Below the pieces are notes generated by a model that was not told where the DNA came from, made no database searches, and was given only the letters and a program-made list of their open reading frames with translations. From Burhinus oedicnemus (taxonomy: Eukaryota; Chordata; Aves; Charadriiformes; Burhinidae), in assembly GCA_008921705.1 (NCBI GenBank), contig VFFE01007215.1, forward strand, positions 5,467,513 through 5,531,512: a stretch of DNA of 64,000 nucleotides, given 5' to 3'. Positions within the stretch are counted from its first letter, which is position 1; each line of letters opens with the position of its first letter. The position numbers and the translations under genes were made by a program. Positions 1 through 12,070 of this stretch are shown piece by piece.

Positions 1-393
1 AAAAAATTAAAAAAAAGGATTTTTAAAAAAAAATGAAAATCTTCAGTATGCAGAAGGAGATGACTTGTTCATTTAACCTTTAAGTGCTCTCTTGAGCCAA
101 AGATTCCATAGCACTTGAAACGTGTAGCCAGTAAAATATCGAACTTTTAGAGTGCCTTTTATCAATTTTTTACTAACCACACTGAACAGGAACAGATATA
201 TAACCTTAGTCTCGATTCCCCTCCAGAACTGAGTTGCTGTGTGCATTAAAAATGGTAAACTGAGCATATATGGACTACTCTCATACAGACAGGAGAACAT
301 GTTAGGCAGAAGTTTATTTCAAAATACAATATAAAGGTAAATGCTTCATTTCCACAGAAGAAAGCGAAGCCTTAGAGAACGGACTGGGCTTAC

Positions 394-3300
394 CTGGTGT
401 AGGAGTTGCCATGTTCATAGCTGGTGTACCAATGGGCGTTTTGCCAGGTGTCAGAACAGGAGTGCTGCCACCCATCTGGCTAGCAGGTGTTTCATCCCAT
501 CGTGACTTTCTTTTACTTGCTCCTGGGGTTGGTGTCTCACCAATGGAGTCACCACCTCTATCTGTACGAGGCGTCTCAGCCCATCCACTGCCATGTCCCG
601 GAGTATCTACGGAAAAATAAAACAATTTTTGCAGAACACTGAACAGTATATACTCCAACTATACTATCAATAGCCAAACCCATTTTCAGTATCTTGTCCT
701 CATTTCTACACAAATCAACAAGTATCAAATAAATACACTAGACAAAAAGTAAAGACTACTTTGGTGAACACTGAAAAACACGCGTTACACTAGAGACATC
801 CAACAGAGAACTTCATTTTATGAAAAAAACATGTCATCTTCTTGCTGAATCTTAGCATAAATAGATAAAATTCTAAAAAATACAAAAGAACTCAGATATT
901 CTAGAAATTGGACAAAGTACTCCACATACTCCCTTGACAAAAACATTAAGGAACAATGGTGTTTCACTGTTCTGACACATGAGCCTAATTCAAATTAGGC
1001 AGGTGAGAAAATGCTTCCAAAACTTGTTTTAATGGTAGCCGCTTCAAAAAACCTGAACAGTTCAAAAACTTCGCACACAAATGTATCACAAAAAGCAGTT
1101 CAACATGGGCTCCTTTACTATGTCCTTTACACATTAAAATTCCAACCTGCAGTAGTCACTAGATATACCACAAAACTTTGATTCAATTTCTGAGCTGAGG
1201 TGCTTTCACAGATGTTAAGCTAACCAGCAGAACTCAATGCTACCAGCTCAGACAAAAACATCACATCAACCACTAGATGTCAGGATATAGTTACTGCTTG
1301 ACCGACTTCTGAATCTACTGTTTACTTAAGGTGAAAAAATCCTATACAATTAACCATTCAAAACTTATGGGCTTTCCACTTCGCCATAAATACCTCTTTC
1401 TGTTTTAGGTGTTTCATCCCATCGATTTTTACGTGCACTGGAAGTGGCACCTCCATGGCCTGGTGTTGCATGACCAGGCGTGTCCCGTCCAGGTGTTGCA
1501 GCTCCTGCTGGTGTATGACTGGGAGTCGGATCCCATATTTTTGAGCCTGGGGTGGCACCAGGAGTTTCACTACCCTTTGCACGGCCTGGAGTTTCATCCC
1601 ATCGCAGAGATGGTGTATGTCCAGGAGTCTATACAAGACAAAACCGGAAGTATTAGTATCTCTTATACTATACAGTAAAAGACTGCTAGTTACTTATTTT
1701 TAGTAGAGTCAGAAACTTCTGAAATTCAAGAGCATTAGCATTAATAATGTCTCCTGTAGATAAACTGATGAACACTAGGATTATTACCTCTGCTTGATCC
1801 CAACTGGATAATTTTTTAGGTGTAGCACCAGGAGTCTGATCAGCTGTCTGATCCCAACGTCGTTTGCGTTTTGAAGGTGGCTGAGATGCAGCTCCATTGA
1901 CGACTTTAAGCTCTCCAGCTTTAGCTTTTTCAGCTAGTTGTTGCCTAATTTCCCTCTATTCAAGGGCACAAAAAGAAAAACGTAAGAAACTGATTCCTTA
2001 AGACAGGCTCTTCAGATTACACCTTTAAAAGAGATTTTACAGCTGTATCGTATCTTTTTATGCTATATTTTCAGGTTTTGCTCAAATAACATAAAATTAG
2101 CTACTGTTTTAATTTCAAGTTCATTGTCTTTTAAAATTCTTCTATACTGACGGAGCAGCTATGTGTTTGGAGAAGCTGTTTTTAAATTGATTTCTTATAA
2201 AGCCTTTATTAAAACAAATGCAAACACATAAGAGAATTTTGAGTGCTACCAGCTTCTGTCACCTATACGTACACCTTAAAATCATTCCACATCTGTTTCA
2301 AACAAGTTCCACTCCAGTAAATTAAAGGTGGATGAGTGAGAAAATGCGTTCACATGAGTTATATCCCACAACATAAAAAAAAAGCACTGAAATTCTTATT
2401 TAGAATTCTGAGATTACATTGTTAGAACAGCACACTAAACCAGACTGTTTTTCACTTATCGATGGATCAATTAACAGTGCAGTAAGATTGTAAAAAATAT
2501 TAACTAATTCCTCAATTAAGGTAAGTCAAATAGGGTAAATCAATGTAAATCTACTTGAACTACAAGATCTTGCTCCAATTAACAAGACAGCACTGTAGGT
2601 ATTACACAAGAAATTTGATTATATTACCAGTATCTTCTTACCTATTAAGATTAATTTTTAATACCCATGAATAAAGCACGTACTTTTACTTCCCCCCCCC
2701 TTTTTTTTAATATTTAAAACCAAATTACAACCTTAGACCAGTTCATACTACTGTAATATCTGTTGTAAGTGCTTCAACAAAAGCGTTTTAAAACCTCCCT
2801 GGATTCCCTTTACACAAAAACAAACACCTCCAGCACTGAATACCTCTCAGTGACTGTTAAGTTTTTGTCTCTCGTTCTCTGAAAGAAAATAACAAGAAGT
2901 CCAAGTGCTATAAAAAAAATTTCCAGATTAAAATATGTTGAGACTATTTCTGCCTCCATTGTTTAGGTATTATATAGAACAGATGTTTTTCAAAAATTTC
3001 ATCTTTAAATTCTACTGACTTTCAACATGTAAAGAACAAGTTTTTCCAAAGAAAAAGATTTCTAAGTCAAGACAAAAAGTCAACAGAGTTTCCGCTCCCA
3101 CTTTCTTAACATGCTTTCAAAAGCTGTAAAACAAAACTAAGTGGAAAAGCTTCCCCTCCACACACCTCTTCTTTTGTTAAATGCTGTTCACGCATAACAT
3201 CCATGTATGTTCTGGCATTCATTTTAGGATCTGGTGTCTTCCCTCCTGCAGAAGAGAACAGCAACAGGAATGGAGCACAATGAGTACAGGATAAGCAGAA

Positions 3301-6300
3301 ACTATTGACTTTCTCTATTGTCCTGCTCTAATATTATATTATTCCATGATCATTTAATTTTACTTTTTGATTGAAAATTTTTAAAATTACATGTATCTTA
3401 CGTTTATTCAGTTTGCTGATCAATTTAACCTGTTTGAACACAAACATAACTACTGCAGTTTCAAACAAATATTTTAAAGCCGATATAAATGATAAAATGA
3501 CAACACAGTTAAGAGTCTTCAGAAGTGATGGGTTCCTGGGTTGCTAATCCGGAATACGTACACTTTCGTGCCTTTGTCTCCATCAGCAGTTCTGACTTCA
3601 AGCAGCAGAATAGAAGCCTAGAAAATTATCTCTTTACCATTAGTAACACTTCGGAAAGATATTTATATTCAAAACATTACCTTGTGTAAGCTGTTAAATC
3701 CTAGTTGTTATCTGACTACAAATAACTATTGCATACCTAAGTAATGTTTAAAATGTTTTATCATAAAGACCCATTTATAAGTTTGACAAATCTGGACATG
3801 TCTCCCAGATCTTCTAGTGTCATATTGTAAAAGGGCTTCATTAACAAAAAGAACCAAAACAAAAAACCCCCAAAGAATGTTTGATGACACTTTCCCCCTC
3901 TTTTCAAGGTACAATTGTGATTGGGAGCTGAATGCAATACAGTACATATACCACCACAATGATACTCACAGGTAATGGGTTTTGTATACCGTATGTTGTT
4001 TTATGCTGTGTATCTTGCGTTAATTAAACTTTTAAATACTTTACAAGAAGCCCAACTTTATAAAAACGAGACTCGTCAAGAAAAACACTTTTCTTTAAGA
4101 AAAATGTGCAGATTTGCTATACAAGTGGTATAGCATTATAATTTAGGGAAAAAAATAAACTTCTTAAAACATTTCTATGCTGAAGATCATTGCCCAATTG
4201 GCTGTGTCATTCTGACACTAGCTTTGATAGGACTTTCCTTTGGAATACTTTTTCACCATAATCTACACAGGATGTGTTGAACTGCACCCTTAAGAATGCA
4301 GACAGGACTGGCATATAGCAGTACTGCTGTAGGAAAGAAATTAAGGACAGTTAGTATGGGCCTGTGAATTCTGACAATACATGTTTATATCAATTACAAT
4401 TAAGCAAGTAAAATAATTAATATCCCTATTAATTCATGCAGGCTGAAATTCTCATTTGTAAAACCTGCAAAATAGCTACTAATTTTAAGCCAACAGGCAC
4501 CTTATTGCCACACGTGAAACTCACTCACCTCAAGAAAGTTTCTGTCAGACCCACTAATACCCCTTCTCCTGACTTGCATTCTAAAATTATCAGAACAGAC
4601 TTGAACTATAAGTAGTATCAAAGTCTTATATATGCTTTTCTTTCTTTTAGCTATACCATCTAAGTTTACATAGGATGGTAAGAATTAGGTGCTCTATTTT
4701 GAGAACTAGCATTTCAAAAGCAGTAACCCTGTAAATCTATGACTTGGAATGAAAACTTTCAAGGTACTGAAAGAATTTGAGCACTCAATACACAAGTTGT
4801 TCAAAGTATAATGCACAACCCAAAACAAAATGAAAAGAGAAACCTTTAACCCTTTGTGTTTCTATGGCAATGGCTCATTATTTTCTTGTCCTTCTACCTG
4901 GAAAGAAAACTTGTATTATAAAGATGAAGAATATGGCATCTAGGTTTTCAACCAATCTCTATGAAAGGGGGATGTTTAAAACAAAACTAAGTTTATAAGC
5001 ATGCCAAAAGAAATCAAAGGGCTAAAGACAATTAAAAGACAACAAATTTCATAAAGGGTATAGAAAAGTCAAAATAAATTACCATCTGCAAAAGGATCAA
5101 GACGCTCAGGGGAAATTATCATCATCCGCCTGTGCTTTTTGTACTCATCTTCCCGATCTGCAATCTTTTGAGGACGGTGTTCTGCAAAAGGATCATACTA
5201 AAAACCAAAAAAAGCTTGTTAGTCACATACGTATGAGGAACAATATGAAAAGTGTCTGGTGACCATAAGCCTGTATTCATTTTCAGTACTACTAAAAAGG
5301 CTTAATTTATTTTTAAACTCAACTATGCAGGAATGTCAAAACACCATGCTAACATAAACTTTACTTTTTAACTCTATTTTTTTTTCTTCCTAAACACGGA
5401 ATTTCTTATGAAATAAAATAGCAAATTTTTATCAGAAGTTAAGAAGTTTATTCACTTGTTACCAAAGTATTTCATGCTGTCAACTTTTCCCCTTCTTTTT
5501 GCAGATGGACTTAATGCTACTTCCTATGCTTTTAAATTTCACAGAAAAATACTCCAGGAATATAAAACCTAGGTCATTACACTTTCTTTACAAAAACAGA
5601 AGAACATTAAGTTTTCCAGTTATTTTCATTTTTCAAGTATCTGACCTACCAAAAAACTTTTTTTTATAGTTTAGTGTATATGCCCACATTGCCTATACCT
5701 GCAGAAGTGCCAATTTTTATCACCTTGTGGAATTCTAAAGTAAAGCAGTAAAAAGCTTACAGCAAAATTACAATACCATAATTCTTTATATACATCTTGT
5801 ATTTCCAGAAGACAAGGCCTGATCTCAAAAAATTTTAACACTTTTTTCCCCTAATACCTACAACAGTATTTTATTGTGCCTTCAATTAAGATGTACCTGT
5901 TCAGTAGACTGTGGTATGTCATTAAGCAATGCCACTGGAGCATGGTACCCTGGCTTCTTCTGGCCAAGCAAACTTGTAGAAGGGTAGTCATCATCATCCT
6001 GTCAGTAAAAAGACATGGCAAATTTGTCATGTTGCCATTCTATTTAGATAAAATCATGTCAAATTAACATACTGTGGTCATAGAAAAGATGAAAATGGAC
6101 AACTAGAACAGTTAATTCCAAATTTTAGCAAGCTTTTTCATACAGCTAGTTTTACTACTCCCAAACTGCTGAATCAGATAAACCTACCCAACATCACCAA
6201 AAAGATACCTTCTTCTCTACAACACTCGAGTATTCTGCAATACGGTACATTTAATCAAGTATGCTGTCTACAATAATTATTAAGTACCAGGCCACAACTT

Positions 6301-9300
6301 TTTGCCTTCTGCTCAGGCCTACGTGACTTTCAAAGCACAATTCATGAAGTACAAGCCAGACTTAGAACTTACAAGCTTCCTGGATAAAAAATATCGGGTC
6401 CAGTGTAGCTTTAATGACAATAAGTGCTTTTACTAAAGCAACTGCTATTAAAAATTACTCAAAATTAATTCCAAAATACTTAGAATGCAAACAAACAAAT
6501 AAATAAAATCACTTACATCTTCCAATTCAGTTGCTGCAATAGAAGTGACGTATCCAGCAAACCTGCTGTCACTGCCACCATAAATTTCTTGATCATAATA
6601 TCCTGTGGAATCAAGGCCTACTCCTTGTGCTTCATCAAGAGCGGGCTTTTTTCCTTGAATTTCTCGAATTTGTGCTTCAATATCTAGGGTAAAGTCACAA
6701 AAAAAAATCAGGTCTTTTTACACATACACACAAAACATAATGGTCACGTTACTATGTACAGCCAGCTGAGTTTTTCACCCAATTCAAAGATTATCTCTAA
6801 AGAAATAAACAAATATGACAGATAAAACTATAAAATCACATTTATAAGCAGCTTTTCCTTAAGTTGTAATATTATCCAGCACAGGCTACTTCAATTGTAT
6901 GGCCTAAAGCAAACTATTCAAAACCCACTGTTACTGCAGCTCATCTTCCAACAGAGACAGAGAAGGTAATTTACACCACAGTAGTATTTCTCAACGCTAC
7001 ACTAACCAACACTTTCTCAACCAATGTAATCCTCTCATTAAAAAAGCCTTTCAAAATGTTATCACCAATTAACAATCCAATGTTGCTAATTTAAACAAAT
7101 CTGTTCAAAAGAGCTACTGCTTGAGTGCTGAAATCTGAGAACATTTAATAAAACAACACTGTATTGCATTATCTAACATATTGCAAAGCTGTATTATCTT
7201 TGAACACATAAAAACCCCCAAAACTCTAACATCCCACTAGATACCAAGTTAACAAATAAAAAAAGTCAGGACCAGTTTCTTTTCACTCTGGCAACTCAGA
7301 TGTTATTTACTCATGACTATTCCTAAGACTATTCCTGCCTGCACCACTATCTTTGAAGAGTCTACTATTCTTCTGGATAACAAAAGCTTACCCTTCAAAC
7401 AGAACAAATGGGAGCTCTGTTGCTCTTTTAACGTATCCAGGCCTGGCTCTAATCAACTCTGGTGGCCATCTTTGACCTTAGAAATTTGGTACTTTCAGAA
7501 AGAACATTAACTTGTTAACCCAGAAAATAAGGAACCATATTAAACCATGCTTTCCTCCCACCTATTGTAATGCAACAACAAAATAAGTTAGTGATCCAGC
7601 TGTTTTCAACAAATGTAATTGTGATGAAGGTACATTAAGGTACAGCTAACTCCATAAAAACTACTACTGTTTCCATCTGAATTTTATTTGATTCAATACA
7701 TATGTAAAGAAAATTATCCATACAACATGAATTTCAGTGGATCAACTTTATTTTCTTGTCCAAAAAATACAAGAGTTGCATTTCATGGCTGAAGAAATAC
7801 CAAGGGTCATGCTTGAGGAGAAGGGTCGGACTATATAGTCTCAAAAGTCCCTTCCAACCTCAATGATTCTGTGACTCACCCTCTCCCATCTGAACTGGTA
7901 TTGCCTGTTACATTAACTTGAGGGAAATTTGCAAATTTACAAAAGCTACAGGAAATTATATTCACAAATAATCTTAAATCTTGACTATTCACTATTTTTT
8001 TTACTATTGTTGCTCATTTCTCTTCTTCAGGATGAATAAATTTCACAAGGTTTTCCCACCAAGATATCGTGCAGAAGACATTATACTACAACATCTGCTA
8101 ACAAACCTGGCAAAAATTAAGATTAGAATACTTTTAATAGGCAAGATCATTGCTAATCCAAATCACTGGACCTGAGACATAAAAGGGCATGGGTGAGTTC
8201 GTGATTTTTGGTTGGTTTCTGTTTTAGGGTTTTTTGGTTTGGTGGGGGGTTTTTTTTGTTTTGTTTGTTTGTTGGTTGGTTCGGTTTTTGGGGTTTGTTT
8301 TGTTTTGTTTTTTGGGGGTTTTTTTGTTTGTTNNNNNNNNNNNNNNNNNNNNAAAAAAAAAAAAAAAAAAAAAAAAGAGTTCTCCCTTAAGCTACTTAAT
8401 CGAAACAATTCAAACTGTTTTGAGATCTCTTTCAAGTTGTGTCTTGAACACATCAATCAACAAGTATTTAACGAACAGTACAAAGATACGAAAAATCTTC
8501 TAAGACAATTTAGTAACAAACAACTCAATTTGGAAAATCAGTCAGCAACTGAAAAAAGACAGAACTCAGAAGAAAAATAATCAAGCTGTTCAGGTAACAT
8601 CTCCATGTCGGGAAAGAGAGCACTACATGATCATACCCAGTTACACATAATTTTTTATTTAACTACCTACACCCCCCTTAAAAGCTGTTCTGATACAACA
8701 CTAATCAAAACACATGCAACTGGAAGCATGTAAATATTTTCATTAAATTCAGTGGACCACCATTTGCTTCAATAAATAAGCAATTTAAGTTACAAAAAAA
8801 CAACAAAAAATCTACTATTTTATTATTAAAAGCTTTCTAGGTAATATGAGAGGTGGAGCACTGTCATGGGCAATACTTGGGTAGTATCTCACACAAGCCT
8901 TATGCATGTCACAGTGTATAAACAAAAGACAAAACAATTTCTGTAATTCTACAAAAGTGTTCTCGAATGCTGAAAAACAAAATCAAATTAAATTAAAAAA
9001 AAAAAGTGAGGACAACAGTTTAAGCTTTTCTTCATCCATAAACTCAAATTGGATCTGCACTGTTAAAGACCACCTTAACGCCACCTCCATGGGAGATGAT
9101 GCCTCCCCGTTTGAAAATTTTTTCCAGTGCAAAACTTATCACTCCCAAAGGCGACGAATACCTGGGTGTCCTGCCTACCTCACAGTGTACAACCACTGTC
9201 CAAAGGTAACTTTTGATTAGTGAATTAGGGATGTAAATTAACGTAAAACACAGCAGATCACCTATCATACAAAGAATCATGAGTTAAAAACCCAAAAGCA

Positions 9301-10382
9301 AAAAACACAGAAGCAGTACAATTCTAAAAATTATTCTTCCTTGCCTGAAGTTATTTAAGAGCAGGGCAAGTCACAGACATTGTCCAAGAAGAAAGCTTTG
9401 ATTCATGCTGTGAAGAGCTGGAAGCAGTAGTGAACGCAGCCACATAGCACCTCCGAGAATAACATACTGCCTATGAAAGCCCTCGCTCATTAAACCGCTC
9501 AGAGACCAGCTTTCCTGTGTAAACACCCAGCCGGCAGGAAGTCTCCGTGCTAAAATGGTAGTTGAAATGCTTCAGACCTCACACTGCTTTTTCCCCTCCT
9601 TCGGGGCATTTTTCTCAGTAAGCACCACGGCGACACGATGCTTAGTAACAGCTCAGGCCATGCTGGCTTTCAGCGGGCAACACCCGCTCACCCTCTCTCT
9701 CTGGCCTCTTGTTTACCGCAGACCCAGGCCGAAGGGTTCGGTCAAGAGAATAAACGCGTGTTATTGACGTTTATGATGTGAAACCGAGGAGGCGTACACC
9801 CGATTTTTACTGAGCGCCTGCCGATGGCTCAACGTGAGCGCCAGGAAGGGGACCGAGGCCGCGGGGGCGAGAGGCGGCCCACGGGCGGCCTTCCATGGAA
9901 GCGCTGCTCAGCCTCGGCTTCCTGCCAGCAGGCGGGAGCCCGGCAGCGATCCGTGCCCCAGCGCCGCCGCCGGCCCCGTCAGCAAAACCGGAGCTCACCG
10001 ACACCGTGTCCCCTCACAACCCCCCCGCGCGGGCCTGGCAACCGCCACCCGCTCCCCTCATGCGTGGACAGCGAGAGCTCCCCTCTCCAGTCAGGTTCCC
10101 CCCCCAACCCGTCCCCGCAGCCCCACCCCCTCAGCCCCCGAGCGCGACGCGGCGGCCCGGGCATGGCGGTGACACAAGCGGAGACGCCATTACAAACAGG
10201 CCCGACCCGCCCGCCGCGGGGCGAGCCCGCCCGGCCCCCGCCCAAGAAGCCGGGCCTGACGCTGCCCAGGGTCGAGCAGAAACACAACCAAAGACAATGG
10301 CCGAGGGCGCAGGTACAGAAGGGCACCGCTGCAGGTGCTTTTTCGGCTTTTTACCTTCGTGAGTCTTGGCGATCTTCGCCAT
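394..10382 (-). CDS. SF3B1: SF3B1, splicing factor 3b subunit 1 (5' part, residues 1-369; continues beyond left edge)
   Basis: Core subunit of the SF3b complex in U2 snRNP, which helps bind the intron branch site in the nucleus. Coding exons in transcript order, all with AG/GT borders on the minus strand: 10382-10355, 6683-6517, 5998-5897, 5197-5083, 3245-3166, 1955-1788, 1628-1394 and 606-394. They total 1108 nt, and the phases close exactly. The protein starts MAKIAKTHE and covers the disordered N-terminal region, rich in TPG and RWDETP motifs. These tryptophan motifs are known UHM-ligand motifs that bind U2AF-type proteins, and the TP sites are phosphorylated. The seven Trp residues fall near 198, 216, 230, 252, 290, 307 and 335, each two or three lower than I recall for human, so there are small deletions. 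The p14-binding segment and HEAT repeats are not in the window. The exon 3166-3245 donor is GTGTGT, weaker than the others. Recognition is by direct protein similarity. Confidence 0.97.
7800..7877 (+). mobile_element. CR1 LINE 3' tail fragment
   Basis: The segment reads GGACTATATAGTCTCAAAAG, then TCCCTTCCAACCTCAATGAT and TCTGTGA. This is the diagnostic 3' end of avian CR1 retrotransposons (family knowledge). Only the last 80 or so bases are present, the usual 5'-truncated form. It lies in SF3B1 intron 1, antisense to the gene. Confidence 0.85.
8210..8332 (+). repeat. GT-rich low-complexity tract
   Basis: About 120 bases made almost only of T and G (GGTTTTTTGGTTTGGTGGGG-type runs). It directly abuts the assembly gap at 8333. 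Apparent open frames across it and the gap have no coding meaning. Confidence 0.9.
8333..8352. other. Assembly gap (20 N)
   Basis: Twenty N with a GT-rich tract on the left and 24 consecutive A (8353-8376) on the right. It lies inside SF3B1 intron 1, so no coding exon is lost: exons 1 and 2 join in phase. Confidence 0.98.
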
Positions 10383-11000
10383 TTTGTCCAGAGCGAACAA
10401 CGCCGAGGCGGAACTGCCGCGGCCCCGCCACTTCCGCTACAAGGCGGACGGCCGGGAACTCAGTGCGCAAGCGCGGCTCCGGGCCGCGCCGGGTCCAGCG
10501 AGGCGCGCGCGTTTTGCGCAAGCGCAGTGCCCCTGCCGAACAGACGCCACTCAGTCGGTTGGGCAGGTCTCCGGGCCGGGGCCCAAGCCCCGCCCACATC
10601 GTGATGGACGGTGCGACCAGCGAATGACAGGGCGCCTGAGCGGCACGGAGGCGGGCGCTGGGGGGCGGGTGCTGAGGTGAGCGATAGCGGTCTGTCCGGG
10701 AGAGGGTGAGGGGGCAGCCGGCGCGGTTCGGGATGCGCGGTGGGGTGAGGAGAGAGGTCCGCTATGGCCCTCGAGCGGCTAGTGGACGGCTGACAGCAGG
10801 GAGGGTGCCAGGGCATCCCCCGCTGCCGCAGGAGAAGGAGCGCCTAGCGCTGCTCATGGCGCCGGCCTCAGGAGAAGCGGCCGCCGGGAGAGCAGGACAA
10901 GGCTCAGAAGGGGCTGAGCCATTTGCGGTGCCGGGGCAGATGAGCTGGGTGGGGTGCAGCCAGCTCCGCTCCCCCCGGAGCACCGTCCCCGTGCGGACGC
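9820..11000. promoter_or_regulatory. CpG island at the SF3B1 5' end
   Basis: Base composition switches abruptly from AT-rich intron to GC-rich, CpG-dense sequence and back again near 11 kb. The SF3B1 start codon sits in its middle. Many long open frames on both strands here are composition artefacts. The right half (10.6-11 kb) lies upstream of SF3B1 and could drive divergent plus-strand transcription. Confidence 0.8.
10383..10600 (-). promoter_or_regulatory. SF3B1: SF3B1 5' UTR and proximal promoter
   Basis: The sequence just upstream of the SF3B1 start codon lies in a CpG island running from about 9.8 to 11 kb. On the minus strand an ETS/GABPA-type site (GCGGAAGTGG, 10428-10437) lies about 46 nt upstream of the ATG, a usual position at the transcription start. 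Two near-matches to the NRF1 palindrome lie at 10464-10475 and 10515-10526 (both with a GCGCAAGCGC core). There is no obvious TATA box. This is a housekeeping-type promoter. The start site itself cannot be read from the sequence. Confidence 0.65.
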
Positions 11001-11067
11001 CCATCTTTTCACACCATCTGGGTTTATCTGTGTAAATGTAGTGGTTCCCTCCTTCCGTGCTTTTCAG

Positions 11068-11137
11068 GCCATTTCGTAAGGGACAATGTCTTCTAGTGGC
11101 CTTCGCAGGAGAGTAAGAAGCTATTGCGTATATGAAG
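11068..11137 (+). ncRNA. Candidate exon of a divergent SF3B1-promoter transcript
   Basis: A strong acceptor (CCCTCCTTCCGTGCTTTTCAG, pyrimidine-rich) ends at 11067. A donor (GAAG|GTACAAG) follows at 11138, and a second possible donor (GGAGA|GTAAGA) at 11113. A good donor (GCTGAG|GTGAGC) at 10677 in the CpG island could end a first exon. This pattern suggests a spliced plus-strand transcript, probably non-coding. It is inference from splice-site shape only. Confidence 0.25.
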
Positions 11138-11529
11138 GTACAAGCACTTCAGCACTTCTCTGTTATCTCCAGGCTAGAGAATTAATGGCTCTCTTCCAGT
11201 ATCTGGCTGCAAGCTGCCTTCTTCCCACTTGAGACATCAAAAGATGATGACACTTCCAGTATACTGCACGGACAGTCAAAATGCAATCATCAAATGTGTT
11301 ACTGTTTCCTGAAAACTTGCTTCTCACAGATACTAGTCTCTTCCTGAGAGTTGATCCCACTGGAATTTTGATGCTCTGCTATGTTTGCCAAATTGCTTGA
11401 CCTTTTTTTCATCTTATCAGGGTAACTGTCCCAGTCCCAACAGATGAATTGCTAGATATCAGAATAAAGCATATATATGTATACTTGCCACAAGATGGGG
11501 GCATAACCGGATGACAGCACTACAGGCAG

Positions 11530-12070
11530 ATCAAGTCCATTCAGTATTTTAGTAAGGGCTTGAAAGAGGGAATGGAAGCTGTGTTTCTAAAATTGGCAGA
11601 TGACGCCAAACTGGCCAAAGCCACTAGCAGGTGGAAGAAGGAATTCAGAATCATCTTATATAGATCCATACGAGAAATAATCTAAGATCAAGGGGGTGAT
11701 CTTTAATAACAAAAAGTAAAAAAATACTACCTATTGGAATTTGAAATCAAGTATATGAATTCAAAATAGCCAAAATAATCAGAAAGTGATCACATGTGGA
11801 TAGAAAATGAAAACTGAATGTCTATCACTAGCAACATGCTGCTGCAGAGGAAGTAAATGTAATTCTAGGCCATTAATACTGGCATTGCATATAAAAGCTG
11901 GACAGCAATCATTTCACTTTACTTGGCACAGTCAAAGCCACTGATGGAGTACATGATGATGGAGTTTGTTTTGGGACTCTGCAGTTCAACAAAGACATGG
12001 ACAAACTCGACATAGTCTAGAGGAGAGTGAGAGGAATGAGCAGAGGTTTATGAAACATGACCTAGGTGGG
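11530..12070 (+). mobile_element. Decayed CR1 LINE fragment (3' part of ORF2)
   Basis: Pieces match the known CR1 order: GCAGATGACGCCAAACTGGC near 11.6 kb, then GGACTCTGCAGTTCAACAAA, CATGGACAAACTCGACATAG, and GAGCAGAGGTTTATGAAACA with TGACCTA near 12.05 kb. Many substitutions, stops and indels show an old inactive copy. The boundaries are approximate. It lies on the plus strand, upstream of COQ10B. Confidence 0.75.

Larger units (their letters stand above)
6684..10354 (-). other. SF3B1 intron 1 (3.7 kb)
   Basis: Intron between the 28-nt coding part of exon 1 and exon 2. It holds a CR1 LINE tail near 7.8 kb, a GT-rich low-complexity tract, an assembly gap at 8333-8352 and a run of 24 A. The CpG-rich end (9.8-10.35 kb) belongs to the promoter island. 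Open frames here show no protein similarity that I recognise. Confidence 0.85.

Noticed and set aside
8163..8580. Open frames spanning the first N run
   Set aside because: They translate a GT-rich tract, undefined bases and a homopolymer.
9824..10627. 267-codon open frame, plus strand
   Set aside because: Low-complexity translation of the SF3B1 CpG island, antisense to the real exon 1, with no recognisable domain.
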